Below, one piece after another: positions 48,429 through 61,170 of a DNA stretch of 64,000 nt. A program made the position numbers and the translations under genes. The DNA is taken from the NCBI RefSeq assembly GCF_964340395.1, contig NC_135551.1, forward strand, positions 21,142,003 through 21,206,002, written 5' to 3'. The notes under the pieces are model-generated. The model saw only the letters and a list, made by a program, of their open reading frames with translations, did no database searches and was not told the DNA's origin. Source of the DNA: Glandiceps talaboti (taxonomy: Eukaryota; Hemichordata; Enteropneusta; Spengelidae). Each line of letters begins with the position of its first letter. Position 1 is the first letter of the stretch.

Positions 48429-51400
48429 TGTGTGGGTGTGTGGGTGGGTGGGGTGGGGGTTCTTCCACACACATTTTATTCACTGCTTCATGTACTGTAA
48501 CACCACCAATGGCCATGGTAACTTTTTAGCCCTCACTTTGACAAATCTGGGGCACCCTCTTGTGATGTTTACCTGCAAAATGGCCAGAACTTTGATAACT
48601 GAAATATGTCATTTTGTTCAATACCATGACTTACCTCAGCTAATTTGGATGCTACATATAATGCTATGGAGGAACTTTTATAATAGACCATAGACCATGC
48701 TGATATAAACCCTGGAAAGTAATAAAGAACAAAGCTTATAAAGTCAACCATTCAACAGTTATTTTTCAAACCACACAATCACATGATAACCAGCATATGT
48801 CACATGGTATGTCACATGATAGCCATCAGATATCACATGACTAGCATGCATCACTTGAAGTTGAAGTTGAAAGATGATACATTCTAGATGTTAAAAATCA
48901 AGGATACCTTGTAAATTCACTATATTTTGATAAATACTTGGATATTAAACAATTTAAAAAGTGAGAATGAATGTTCATGGACTCTGGGTGCATTACTTTG
49001 TAATGAATTTTTTTCTTGAAATTAACTCCCAAATTTTCACCGACATCTCTTCAACATCATCAGCGGTGCACTACAATTTAATAATCTTTTGACTCTGCGA
49101 GTAGAAATTTTCATTACTAAATATCAAATGTGTTGGTTTCATTCACTTTAAGTTACCAATATAGGGTTGGCATTGATCGGAACTTACGCAGAAGTGATGT
49201 ATAGTAAGGGGCCTTGGTAGGGAATTTTGTCAAATATATATTGTCACCTGCTGGTATTGTTATAATAATAATAATGTGAATTATAATGTGCCTTTCCTTC
49301 TGAGAGTTCAAGGCACTCATACTTATTACCCCTGGCACGCATCTATAGTGGCACAACGACCCTTTATCCTTCCTCAACTCCCTGGGGAGCATACAATTCA
49401 TTGCAGCCTCTATATAAGCGCATAGGATTAAAGCATTCATATTGCAACCTCTATCCTACCAGGTTCCCAATTTTACAGCTGAGTTGACTGAGGCACAATC
49501 ATGGTTCAAATCTTGCCCAAGGACTTTAACCATTCAGAAACAAACAGCAGCGATAGGGCTCGAACCTGCAACCTACAGATTCCAAGCCGGCCACTCTAAC
49601 CATTCTCCCATCATGACTTATATAATTACAATAAAAATAGAAACAGTCGACAGTGAGTTTAAGGAAAGTTGTCTATGTTACTTTTTCCTAATTTTAGACC
49701 AATGTCAACGCCATACTGATAAGTGAAAGTGAATGAAACCAACTCATATTATGTCTCTTTACATCCAAGTCTTGATCAAACTTTGTAAACTCACAATGTA
49801 TCCTTTACCTTTTAATGACGAGGATTACTTGAAATGTTTTAAAACGTTACCTGCTATAAGACCATGTACAGCACTGTCTTTATTCCTGTACCAACGTAGT
49901 AAACAACATATTGCCTGTAAAACAACATGAAACATTTTAAGAACTCAATGATTTGGGATAAATAATTTTGGCTTGCTTTAAGTTATAGGGCCATCATCAC
50001 ACATAAAGAAATGGGTTGACACAAAATATACTTCACTGTTGCTCTGAAAGCCTGGTGTCTCTTTTACACATTTGAAATATTGTTTGGAGGGTGGGATGGG
50101 GGTGGGGGTGGGGGTTGAATGGTGGAAATAATCCCACGTTCTGTCTTTCTTGCAAACCTTTATTTTAGTACCACTGAAGTATACTGGATATTATAATAAT
50201 GATCTTTTAATTCTTACAGGGTAGTTCTTTAAGTATATCAGTGTTTGTCACTTATGAAATCCAGAGAGGACTGACCATCATGGGTTCACAGTTAAACTTA
50301 AAGCATGAGGCCAAGAATGCCTGGGGAAAACCCAAGTTGTTCAGTAGAGTGCCTGGGGAAAACCCTACTTGTTCAGTAGAGTGCCTGGGGAAAACCCAAG
50401 TTGTTCAGTAGAGTAAAAGTGAGAACGACACTTTTACTTTATTGATCAACCCTCTCATGCTATCTTACCTATAGCATTCACTCAAATTCTTATTTTCTGT
50501 AACATTTGAACTGATGTTAGTTGCTGACAGAGTATTAAAATTACTGGCCTCTTCGACCTTGAGAGTGAATGTTATAGGTAGGATAGCATGAGAGGGTGGG
50601 GGGCAAGGGGAGAGTGTGTGACAGTGTCACAACCAGTTAGCATGAGAGGGTCGGAGGCAGGGGAGTATGTGTGACAGTGTTATTACCAGTTAGCATGAGA
50701 GGGGGTTCAGGGCAGGGGGAGAGTATGCGAGTGTCACAACCAGTTTTTCATATAATTTGACTCTTCATCACCTAATAAACGTAACAAATGAATAAAAACA
50801 ATTCCTAAATTAAAATATTTGACCACTTACCCTAAATAAGGCATTGAAGAGACCTAAAAATGTTCCTAGTTGAAAGTTCTCTCTGTCAATAATAGCACCG
50901 TAGAGCATATGTGGTTTCTTAAACATGACTGTTAAAGCACCAACAAATTTAAATGCTCCTTGAATTCCATAACCCATCACAAAGTTTCTAACAAATCCCT
51001 GTAGATATTTGGAAAGAAAGAAAAAATCATTGCAAAAATTGTAGAGTAGAGTCTCATTTTAGGTTGTAACATGGTCATGAAAACTTTGTTGCACATTTTT
51101 TTCAACATATTTAGGAAATTGTCTCTTTGAAAAAACTAAACAACTTTGCATTGTATGTGCATTGAGGTGTGTTGTGTTGTGGCATGGCATGGCATGTTGT
51201 GTTGGGTGGGGTGGTGTTGGTGGTGTTGTGTACTGTTGTGTTGTGTTGTGTTGTGTTGTGTTGTGTTGTGTTGTGTTGTGTTGTGTTGTGTTGTGTCAGG
51301 GTGGGGTGGGGTGGGATGGGTGGTGTGTTGCCGTATGGTATTGTGTTGAGTGTTGTGTTGGGGTGGGTGAGATGGGTGGAGTGGTGTGGCATGGTGTTGT

Positions 51401-54400
51401 GTTGTGTTGTGTTGTGTTGTGTTGTGTTGTGTTCTGTTGTGTTGTGTCATTTTTGCTTGTAACATTGACACATTGAATACTTGTGAATAACTTTATACAA
51501 AGTAAATCATCTTCTCAAGTTTTCTTTTTGCTTTTCCAACCAGGAATATACAATAACCTAGGAGTAACAAACAAACAAACAAACATACCCTTAAGACGTA
51601 ATGATAACAGCTATGGCTGTGATTACATAGTTTGTGTTTAGCAGCATTCTTAAGTCTGCAAAGAAAAAAATTGATTAAACGAATATTAGACTTGTACTAG
51701 TTCAAATATTACCGTACATTGTTTCAGTCCCCTTAATTAATAGCTGAGGTAAACTCATTACTTCTTATATATCAAGAAACCACACATAAGCTTCAGTTTG
51801 AACACAAGAACATGCTACAATATCAAACTTGAGAGTCATGTCAATTTCCCAAAACTTTGCAACAATATTCTTCAACATTTATACTTTAATAGTAATGTTA
51901 GGTTCAAAAGGTCGCCTGAATCTTGGCACTATTAAAACGAGGGTAAAGGTTAAAGATCAAAGGTCAGAGGTTACCCTGCCAGCCTACCTGTCAATTAACT
52001 GTTGTAATTGAGGAGGCAATCTGAATCTAGATTCCCTGGTTTGTCTGGTCTCAACTGTTGTCTCCACACTATCATCCTTTGGTGGTATCTCTGATGGTCC
52101 AAATATGTATCTGAAATCATGCAAGGGGAAAGATGAAAAAATATGTTAATGTGGCCATAGGGATGAAAAATGGGGTATTTATTTTGGATTTTTTATTCAT
52201 AAAACAACTTTACTGTGTTTTCCTACTTGAAAAATGAATGTGAAACAACATATACCAAGTCCTTGTTTGTAACTCGATAAATTGCCGAAAATTCAAAAAA
52301 ATGTGTAAAATGTTACGTACGATAACAAACTTTCATACTAAGTATGGGAAGGTGTATAATAATGTACATGTTACATTGGAAGCGGACAACAGGAAATGAT
52401 TCTAAACTACATACAGCATGGACACTTTGAAGCTTTATGAAATCTTTACTACAAGATATCTTGTGGTCTTTGTAAAAACAGAATACCATTTTTAGTGGAT
52501 TTAATTGACTTTACTTTCATGACATAACTTAAAACTGTAAGTCTAAAACAATTCTGAGAGATATATGCCTACTTACTTCAAACCTGATTCTGTGCTTTTG
52601 TCTAGTCCGTTCTTCAGTCTGAAAAACAAATGAGACAAAAAAAACCCACACATTTAATATGTTAAACTTGTAAAGTATGCAATTGAACTTTCCAGAAGTG
52701 ACTTGTTACATGAATATGAAAAAGGAATGTTTAATAGTTGAATATTTGCAAAAGAACACAGGAACATAATTCATGGCAAAGATGATGGTGGTTGAGCAGT
52801 ACAGCGCCCTCATTTGTTAACCTGAAAAAATAACACCTTTTGTTTTTATTGATATTGTTTCATATTCAAGAGTTCCTATGACAGACAACTTTTATACTTG
52901 GTTGTTCCAGTATTATAAAGTTGGCTATGATATGGATGAGGATTTTTCATTTATTATGGATGAGGATTTTTCATTCATTTTGAGTTTTTAATTCATAAAA
53001 CAATTTTATCATGGCTTCCAACTTGAAAAAATCACTATGAAACAACATAGACCAAGTCTGTGTTTGTAACTCTATACATTGTAAAATGCTAAAAAAAATG
53101 TGTAAAAAGTTTGCCACTGTACGTACAATAACAAACATATTACAAATATTTATTAATCTTTTGCCATTTATTGAGCTATAAACAAGGACCTGGCGTAATA
53201 TTGTTTCATATTGATTTTTCAAGTAGGAAGCCATCACAATGTTGTTTTATAAATTAAAAAAAAAATCGAAAATAAATACCCAATCCTCATCCATATGACC
53301 ATTTTCAAGCATTACTCAGTCACTTGTTACTTTATTTTTATTGCATTGACTTTTTTTTAAAATTCAGTCTTAATATCATAACTAGACAAAGCCCATAAGC
53401 CGATGATATTGTATATAGCACCCTCCGTGTGGAGAATGCGCATAACATATAGAATGCGCATGTGTAGTCATTGTGCTTCTATGCATCCTTGGGTAAAACC
53501 ACCCCAAAAAAATTGCATAGTAGTATATAGGAAACACACATGTGTACTAGTCATTGAGCTGCTACATGACTGCTTCACGGCTGTTGCACGAGCTATTATT
53601 TTAAATATAGTTTATTGAACATTTATCACCTGAATTACACATTGTCCATGCTGATTACTTCATCGGGACATTTCTTTCCATTTTGCAAGTAGTCTACAGC
53701 AACAAATGCAAGATTTTCAAAAATATTGCATATGTCTGTAAAGCATCATATTTGGGGCAGAAGTTAAAATAATGAAATAATAACAGTTTGCATTATTTTG
53801 CTAGCGTAATTGAAACACAGAAAAGCATGTATACAGGCTAATGTAATGTGGTTGGTCCCAATAACACTTTTTGTCTTTCTAGAAAAAGTATAGAATTGGT
53901 TTGGAACGTTTCTCCCTGACAAACGCTTACTATAATGATCCTGATATATTTGTTATGGTAGAAAATTTTCAATCACAAATTTCGTCATCACAAATTTTTC
54001 CACAATTTGTATGGAAAATTTCAAAGGGCAAAACAATGTGGGGTCAAATTATTAGAATCACACATAGTTTTGTCCTTGTCAATTCCTGGATCATTCACAT
54101 TACATGATTAATTTGAGCATTTGTCACATTCACTCAAGCAGCACCACAGAGTTGGAATTTCACAATTTGATGTCAGAGCGCCCTCATGAGTTGAAACCTC
54201 TCAAGTGTGTCTTTCACTTTGACATGCATGAGTGACAAACAAATGTTGTATTTCTACTAAACACCATAATTCACTCTCCACATCCTGTTGTACAAACTGC
54301 CTATAGTAGAAGTCACAGTGTAAATTGAACAGTACTGACAAAAAACACACTATCAAACCGAGTGAAGGGTGATTGATAGTTCTAGTCGTGACACCCAGTC

Positions 54401-57400
54401 AATACAGAAATATACCGTACAGATCTCCAAGGACACACCGTCCACTACACAAGGCTTGACTTCAGTGCACTTACAAAGAAAACACACTGCTGTTCTCTAA
54501 CCTCCATCAACTTTGTATCCTTTCTAACCTAATATACAATTTGCACAAATTCATCCCCAAAAACACGAATCGACCAATAATAATATATGTTACATTTTCT
54601 ATTTGAGGCATGAATCAATTTCTAAGGCTTTTCATGAATGGTTGGTGATCAAACTCTGGCAACCAATCAGCCAATTACAAATTTGCAAACTATTCTAACA
54701 AAGAAACTTGCAGGAGTCTTTGACAGTGGTTTCAAGATAAAAATACAGTTCTACCGAAATACAATCTTAAAGTTGGAATTTTAGGTTTTTTCTCAAAAAT
54801 GTTATTTTTCGTGTGTATTTATCATATACATTTACTTGAATTTGGGGAAAGCTAGTTAGTGAATTTATTTATTTCTGCAGGAAAGTTATGTCATTAAAAA
54901 ATCACAACAGAGAAATTAACCCACTTAACCTATTTTGATAAACAAAAAAAATCAACATGTAAAAATATCCTTCATGATTATCAGTTTGAAATCTGTCAAA
55001 AAATTTCTGAAAATTTCTAAAATTGAATTAGAAAAAAATTGGATAAAACTAAAAGACAAAAAAAAAAAAGTTTTACAGCGGCAAGTGGTTTGGCCTGTAA
55101 AGGTCGACAACTGAAACCAAAATTTGTTTGAATTTCTCCTTTGCGTCTTTGATGTATCAACCCTATACCTATGGTGGGAGATTTTATCAAGTCTTGACAA
55201 CTTTTAAGGTGTGGTGAGGGTCAGAGGTCAAGAGGTAGGCACCAATCTACTTGAGAGCTTGTCATGAGTGGCTTGCAAGCACCATAGACATTCTTCAAGT
55301 CTTTTAGAATGCCTTAGTGGCAGTCTGTGGCTGGATAGAGTTACCGCTAAAAGACTTGCAGTCAGAGAGTATTACGATGCAAAGAAGATGAATGGAGGTG
55401 TACGCTACCACCATATTCATTTCTCACACCTATCACGTTAACATTAATGCACCGTTTGTATTTCTTAAGATGCCTTGCTTCATTTACGCTCCACTCCTTC
55501 AACCGCATCATTCCGGTACTTCATTATGGGCCACGAATAAATATCTCAGAATTTCTTCAAAATATTTTTCTTCAACTCACTGACTTTAATATGTTTGTTT
55601 TTTCTGTTCAAAGAAAGCACTCCGTGATTAGGTATCAACTTGATATAACAATTCCGCTGGTGTATTGTTTACAACATGAAAATATCCAGGACTTTTTATT
55701 TTTGTAAACTTGCAAAGGCTGCTGGGTAACAGTTCAAATCTCACCTGAGAGCCCTGGAACATGTATTATGTTTTTAAAGAATATGTCTACTTGTTCACTC
55801 ATTGGTGTGTTGGACTAGGTACCAACACACACAGATTTGTCTGAACACTGCCAAAAGCTTGCTTTTCTCTAGTGGCATTGTTTCACTTAAATGTTCCTTT
55901 GTCTCATTTTTCTAACTATGCTAATTACTGGTGTTTACACAAACAACACAATGCCAAGACCTTCTCCTTACAGTTGGCTGTGACTTTCTTTTTAGGAATG
56001 TCCGTGACAATGCCAATTTTTTCTTTTCTCTTCTTATCGAGACTGGTTATTTCTTTGTCCGTTTGAAAAACGAGTAACACAAAAAAAGAGAAAGAAAGAG
56101 TGAAGTGTTTGTAACCGCCACTTAATGAAGAAGTCGGCATTCATGATTTCTAGTATGTACAAATTGGTTGCTGATATTACCATGCATAGGGTGTGAAAGT
56201 GCTATAATGAAGGGTGCTTCAACATTCAGTGTTTACCATAGCTAACCAACAAGCTACGCCATTGATATGCAGAGCACTGCACACAATTCACTTCAAGAAG
56301 AGGGGATTGTTATCCCCTAGCAAAAATAAGTACATAAACAAACAAATTAGATATGAATAGAAGGTTGTTTTCTTCTCCCATATGTTACCACTAAGCAAGT
56401 ATTTGCATACGTGTAAAGTATTGTAAGGCCTGCCCTGTTTGTACTGGTTTTTTTCACAGCCAGTTTTTTGACATGAACACACTAACAAGGCTGTGTGCTG
56501 GATGTGTCTGACTGCCGCTGTGGGGGTTCTTTCTGTGCTGTTAGTGACACCATTGCTACAAAATACTTCCCTTTGTGTGGACTGTGAAGCCCCCTTTTAG
56601 AGGACCATTTCAATTACTAAAAAGAACTCCTCCCTAAATAATGTCATTAGTTTTTTTTAATTACTGCAGCTGTTTTGTGGTAAACAAGTGGGATGATACA
56701 GTTGTGATCTTCTGAGGTGAAAATCTGTTGTCTGATAAAAATTTGGGGGTTTTTTTGTCAGTTTGTTTTTGCAGATTAAAGTTTACTTAATCTCCTAGGT
56801 TCAGTTTGATGATTTTGTCTGTGGAAGAAATACTTTCTATTTTTTACACCTACAATTTCTGTTTTGACAGAATTGTGAAATTTTGGAGCCACTGTCGAGA
56901 AAGGTGGAAGTGGGTACATATCGGTACCATACGACAACAGAGTTGTCTTGCTTGTTAATATCATTCACAAATGTTTCAAATTTTAAAAAGTGTCAAAATT
57001 TTATGAATCTCCCCCCCCCCCCCAAAAAAAAAAATCTGGAAATATTAGTGTGAGGAAAAAATCTGTGTAATTTATCTTATTTGCAGTTTTGAGATTTTAT
57101 CTCTGAATTTATAAATACATGAAATCTACTGCGGTTCTGTCCACTACTCATTTTACCAGGTTCCAAATTTTATTTTATTTTTTGGTAGACTTCATGGGAA
57201 ACTATGATATTTTAACTCCTTCCAACCCTTTCTGTTACCATGGTTTCTAAACCTTAGCAGAAACACTGGATATGCAAATGATGACAGCTAGTTTTTGGCG
57301 GGAAATATTTATGATGTCACAACCTACAAAGTAGGTGATGAATATGATTTGCATGACAAAATTTTTCAAAACTAAGGAAAATTTTGAAAAAAAAAATTAT

Positions 57401-57630
57401 GTTTTTTTGAACATATGCTGATATGAAGAGTCATCCACTAATTATTAATATGTAGTATGCAAATATAAAATCCAATTTAGTGAAGAAGAAAAATCACAGG
57501 AACACTGGACTGATTGATGCCAAGAATTGTAACTTAAGCAAGGTTAGGGTGGAAAGGAGACACTTACTTAAACATGTACATGTACAGTATGGTGTAAGTT
57601 ATACTAATAGGGCTATCTGGTAACAACTCA
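45391..57630 (-). CDS. TMEM135: TMEM135 homologue, C-terminal about 304 residues (N-terminal exons not found)
   Basis: Exons in transcript order: 57568-57630 (5' edge uncertain), 52577-52618, 51988-52110, 51589-51655, 50831-50998, 49851-49914, 48635-48711, 47399-47497, 46426-46493, 45391-45532. All junctions after the first are GT-AG and keep one frame to TAA. Diagnostic stretches are RENFQLGTFLGLFNALFR, LLRWYRNKDSAVHGLIAGF, YKSSSIALYVASKLAE, FKGVDAGKLPYWKHGDSVLY and the C-terminal PKYDPKY. A Cys/His segment (HKLCNHSHSCYHYV) matches the cysteine-rich stretch of vertebrate TMEM135. At least four hydrophobic segments fit a multi-pass membrane protein. Vertebrate TMEM135 (about 458 aa) is peroxisome-associated and affects lipid metabolism and mitochondrial dynamics. 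About 150 N-terminal residues are missing from what I can assemble. The gene is convergent with the cadherin. Confidence 0.9.
45533..46425 (-). other. TMEM135 last intron with tRNA-like sequence and TGACC-rich repeats
   Basis: It holds the tRNA-like sequence at 45828-45910 and a long degenerate repetition of GACCTCTGAACTCATTGAAT-type phrases from about 45590 to 46390 (units near 30 bases). Confidence 0.65.
45828..45910 (+). repeat. tRNA-derived (SINE-head-like) sequence with duplicated A box
   Basis: GTTAGCTCAGCTGGTTAGAG (A box and D arm) is repeated in altered form 27 bases later (GGCTCAGCTGTTTAGAG), followed by ACGTGGGTTCAATTCTAC (T arm, B box). The spacing and the disrupted anticodon arm rule out a functional tRNA. 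It could be an old tRNA pseudogene or the head of a SINE. Confidence 0.65.
46494..47398 (-). other. TMEM135 intron with large CAGT/CAGC array
   Basis: The main content is the tetranucleotide array at 46555-47050. The remainder is AT-rich. Confidence 0.75.
46555..47050 (+). repeat. Compound (CAGT)/(CAGC)/(CAGA)n array
   Basis: About 500 bases of tetranucleotides (CAGT, CAGC, CAGA, CAGG) arranged in recurring blocks, for example CAGCCAGCCAGTCAGTCAGT at several places, giving a higher-order period. The open frame over it is an artefact. Confidence 0.95.
47498..48634 (-). other. TMEM135 intron with (GT)n
   Basis: A GT run at 48366-48432 followed by GGTG-rich sequence. Nothing else supported. 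Confidence 0.75.
48712..49850 (-). other. TMEM135 intron containing a SINE
   Basis: The intron holds the SINE at 49259-49620. The open frames at 49153-49440 and 49442-49726 arise from it. Confidence 0.75.
49259..49620 (-). mobile_element. tRNA-derived SINE, minus strand
   Basis: Reverse-strand head: GAATGGTTAGAGTGGCCGGC (A box region) and GCAGGTTCGAGCCCTATCGC (B box). The body includes TTAAAGTCCTTGGGCAAGAT. The tail on the forward strand is a short TAATAATAAT run near 49262. The same family is at 61066-61170. Confidence 0.75.
50317..50415 (+). repeat. 36-base tandem repeat, three copies
   Basis: Core GTGCCTGGGGAAAACCC, then (T/A)A(G/C)TTGTTCAGTAGA; the copies are almost identical. Confidence 0.9.
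50585..50745 (+). repeat. About 55-base G-rich tandem repeat, three copies
   Basis: Each copy has GCATGAGAGGG, a G/C-rich middle, GAGTGTGTGACAGTGT-like sequence and CAACCAGTT. Confidence 0.85.
50999..51588 (-). other. TMEM135 intron with (TTGTG)n
   Basis: A pentanucleotide-rich segment at 51160-51447 dominates this intron. Confidence 0.8.
51160..51447 (+). repeat. (TTGTG)n pentanucleotide array
   Basis: Two pure blocks (about 51235-51297 and 51394-51446) separated by GGGTGGG-type variants. All open frames here are repeat by-products. Confidence 0.96.
52111..52576 (-). other. TMEM135 intron with left-half MITE copy
   Basis: 52152-52330 matches the left half of the 13511/52955 MITE (GGTATTTATTTTGGATTTTT and ACCAAGTCCTTGTTTGTAAC). 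No other feature. Confidence 0.6.
52619..57567 (-). other. Long TMEM135 intron
   Basis: Nearly 5 kb. It contains the full MITE copy at 52955-53296, runs of A, and no exon I can support. Continuity of the protein (MYMFK to LKNGLDK) suggests no exon is missing here. Confidence 0.7.
52955..53296. mobile_element. MITE-like inverted-repeat element, copy 2
   Basis: The left end ATGGATGAGGATTTTTCATT is inverted at the right end (CCCAATCCTCATCCATATG). The arms are similar over about 90 bases, with GGCTTCCAACTTGAAAAA in the left and its inverse in the right. Closely related to 13511-13838. Confidence 0.7.
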
Positions 57631-60120
57631 CTTATTTATTTTAGGTTCACTGAGGCACTCAACAATCGGTGCCTCAACAATCGGGGTACCATTTTCACTA
57701 ACATTGGCAAACATCTTGAAATCAGAACAAAGCTAGTAAAGGAAGTCCATATACGCTTCAGGGTACAAATACATATTTTACATTCATGCACTGAATCTGT
57801 TAGAAGCAATACCTTTTTGTTTTTAGGACACAGAACAGTCACAGTTATAAAATGAGAATTTCTACTAACACTAACAGAGTCAAAACCCAATTTTTTGGCT
57901 GACTCTTATCAGCATTGTCAGAGGTTTACTTCACTGAGTTGTCAGGTTTCATTTTTTGGATTAACTTTGAAGATTTTTCTTAAAAACAACCTTCAATTGT
58001 TTTTTGTTCAATTATTCACTGTTTCATATTTCTGTGATTCATGTGTCTGCAAGCTGACAACTTCGATTTCTCCATGATTTGTCGTCTCTATTACCATTTT
58101 TTTTCCTTCAGATTTGAAGATAAACAACTTTTTTTTTTGATTTTGTCAAAATTATCTCTGAAAGAAATAAAACTACAAAACACATCAGACTCTGGGCCAA
58201 ATCATGAACAATTCTTGTTGGCTGACGACAAGAACAAAAACAAAAACATCACGTCTTCATACCATTTAGACAAACACCCCCCCCCATATCTAACCACATT
58301 ACAAACAAAATAATGGTTTTGGAAAAATACCAACATTTTTGCTAATTTTTGTTCTACTTGTATGAAGAACTTCAAAATAATTCTTGAGAGTATGAGAAAA
58401 AGTTTGAGCATTCATACCTGAGTGATTAATATTTTCCCCAATGTCCTATCTTACAAACTAGATAAAGTACTAAACTAGATAGATTACCTCAAATCAATTC
58501 TTGTTTTGCTTCAACTTGTGCGAAAAACTTCAAAACAATTTCTGCCGGAGTTAAGGGGCCTCACATTTTTAGCCAGCTGTTGAATTAATTGAAAGTAAAA
58601 AGCCGCCTTTGTAGAAGTGGTAAGACACACAGCCTGGAGGGCTGTTCAAACTTAGTGTTGTTTTAACCTGGAGGGCTAGGCTAAGTCAGTCATTTTAATG
58701 GCTCTCAATAGTAAGACCTCACTCACGTATTGTTCTTGTCGTCCATACACTGCAGTGTTATTCTACAGACTGATATTTGTATAAACTTTGCTATGGGAGC
58801 AGACTTGTTGGTGTGTTTAGATTCCCAACACAGCCCCCACTGCTGGAAGTACTCTGAAGAACACACTATATAGTATGTACACAGACCCTGGCTAACACCT
58901 ACTTGAGAGGGCCTGAACACCTCGCTTGTCTAGCCCTCCCCCTTTCAACACTTCCAAGCCCATCAGAATCAATTAATGGGGCATTTAACATGGGTTTGTG
59001 AAAAGCTCATACTTGTTAAAGAGCCAATCAAGTCTGAATGGCAAAGACTGTGGTTATGGAATGTTACATACAAGTGTCTATCAAGTAACATAATTGGTGT
59101 AAAAAAATACGCACTCTGGTTATGGTACATCCTGGAAGTGGTTTCAGCAATATGGTACAACCAGACAGTGGTGAGAAAAAGGAGTGTCTAAGGTTTAATG
59201 AAAGTTAACAACAGTGATTTATCAAATTTATGATAATATGACGCGACAAGAACTTTTGATTTAAACCGATCGCAGTTCTGATTATCATCATGCTCAAAAT
59301 CTGTAATTTACATTGGAATAAAAATTGGGCCAAACCCACCACCCCCACCCCCCATTTGATTTGATCTTATCATGTTCTATCAACAAGGTGAAAGCAAGTC
59401 AGGGTGTTAAGAAAACTTGTACTTCAGTGTGGTTTTAAGATGCTCAAGTTTCCTTTCTTGTACTTTGGAAACCATGCTGACAACATACATTGGAAACCAT
59501 GCCAACAACATCTTTTAGTTTCAAGTTGTAAACTCTTTTATTCTGTACTACTGTACGTCACATAGAAAAATCTAAAGCATTGTTGCTTCCTATTTTCTTA
59601 GCATATTTTGCCACCAAAAAACAATCTTGGAACTGATCATAAAAGTCAATAGGCTGTATAAATCTTTTTACTCTTTCATTTGCTTACAAGATTTGTCAAT
59701 TAATCATATGTTGGCACTTGAGCTTGCATCAGATTATAGCACTTAAAAGAAAACATTAATTGCTAAATAAAAACCCTTCACATTTAATCTTATATCAGTC
59801 TGTCAGTCAGGCTCACTTGCTAAAAAAATACATTCCCAGAGTTGACCACCTGACATGCACATCAATCTGTTATTCAATTGGTTTAGCAAGGTCATGTGTA
59901 GGTCACATGACTGAGTCAGCCAATCAGCATCAAGAAGAGCCTAGTACTAGCCAATAGGGAAGCGATGTCTGTGAGTGAAGGTTGTAATAACAAGAAATCT
60001 GAACACAAACACTATATGTTATTGACTTTCAATCCAAGCTTTGGGGAAGGTTATAGGAGACCTTCCGACTGTAATTAATAAAAACATAGTCGCACAACAA
60101 CAAAGTTTATTTTAAAAACA
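57631..60120. other. Region upstream of the first recognised TMEM135 exon; no exon confirmed
   Basis: AT-rich with many T and A runs. I looked for the N-terminal TMEM135 exons on the minus strand and found none that I can support. Confidence 0.4.
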
Positions 60121-60137
60121 TTCATTACCTTCGTCCA

Positions 60138-60176
60138 GTCAAGCAAGAAATAGCAGACATTGTGATGCTGAAGAGA
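60138..60176 (-). other. Candidate 39-base exon on the minus strand (possible TMEM135 upstream exon)
   Basis: Minus-strand sequence CTCTCTTCAG precedes 39 bases that end in ACGAAG|GTAATG, giving consensus acceptor and donor. It reads ITMSAISCLTGRR in one frame and HHNVCYFLLDWTK in phase 0. No convincing match to TMEM135; listed only as a lead. Confidence 0.2.
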
Positions 60177-60790
60177 GATGTATATACAGGCACAGTATGG
60201 TGGAGAAGCCAAGGATGTGATCAACTCTATATATACATGTATATATTCACTTCTATATATGTATAATGTATTTGGCCCCTCTTTTCACACAGGGATGACA
60301 CACACAGGACGTGTGGTTATACACGTCTTCTCCCAGTACCTTTGAAATGATCTTCCCTTACATTTTCAACATACCCTAGAACACTCGTAATATACTCAAA
60401 TTCTCCAATGACATGAGCTAATCACACACCCTCTGGGGCTTTCTTGACCAATATACCTATGTAGTGAAATTGCGGTCCTGATCCACACTAAAAATGTTTA
60501 CTATCTATAAAATAACGAATCGTTTAAAATTAATAATGAAGTGATTATAATAATCTATCTTTAATGGAATTGCTGTTTTGTGGGGCAATGTTTCACATCA
60601 TATTTTCAATAATTCTTCAACTGATTGTTGAAATTGATCTTCTTCAAGCCATCGTTGAAATTGCTTTCAGAGAAACACTTATCAGTACAATATTTCAACT
60701 GTTGCCATATCTACTATATATATAATCACTTGATAACCAAAATACCACCATAGATATTGTAATTTGTATCAGTACTACTATCACCACTGC
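60177..60790. other. Intergenic or intronic; nothing identified
   Basis: Contains short TATATA stretches near 60225 and 60250. No gene supported. Confidence 0.45.
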
Positions 60791-61066
60791 CACTACTACC
60801 ATCATTACCACCACCACCACCACCACCATCACTACTACTATCATTACCACCACCACCACCACCACCATTACTACTATCATCACTACCACAAGCACTCCTA
60901 ACACCTCCAATACCACCACCATCACTACTTGTACTACCATCATTACCACCAGCACCCCTACTATCACCATCACCACTACCACCACTACTACCATCACCAC
61001 CACCAGCATTATGACTGTCACCATCACTTTCACCACCACCACCACCACCACCACCACCACCATCAA
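60790..61066 (+). repeat. (CCA)n/(CTA)n triplet array
   Basis: Blocks of ACC, ACT and ATC triplets. The minus-strand open frame of Val-rich sequence is an artefact. Confidence 0.95.
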
Positions 61067-61170
61067 TTCTTACCCATGGACTTTAGCCATTATGAAATAC
61101 ACTGGTGAGGATTTACCTGCCACTTGCAGATTCCAATCTGACCACTTAATCTAACCATTCAACCACCATT
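61066..61170 (-). mobile_element. Degenerate copy of the 49.3-kb SINE family (head only)
   Basis: The reverse strand carries TGAATGGTTAGATTAAGTGG, GATTGGAATCTGCAAGTGGC and ATGGCTAAAGTCCATGGG, in the same order as the SINE at 49259-49620. The B box has decayed (GGTAAATCC). The triplet array adjoins the point where the body should continue. Confidence 0.6.

Larger units (their letters stand above)
49915..50830 (-). other. TMEM135 intron with two short tandem arrays
   Basis: A roughly 36-base unit is repeated three times at 50317-50415 (core GAGTGCCTGGGGAAAACCC). A roughly 55-base unit is repeated about three times at 50585-50745 (core TTAGCATGAGAGGGT, then GACAGTGT). Confidence 0.7.

Noticed and set aside
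51136-51476. Thr/Asn-rich and Cys/Val-rich open frames on both strands
   Set aside because: Artefacts of the TTGTG array.
57636-57890. 84-residue minus-strand frame and the ATG-led frame over 57640-57715 as the TMEM135 start
   Set aside because: Neither translation resembles the TMEM135 N terminus, and the ATG-led frame does not join the next exon in the frame that matches the family.
60695-61066. 123-residue Val-rich frame on the minus strand
   Set aside because: Encoded by the CCA/CTA triplet array.
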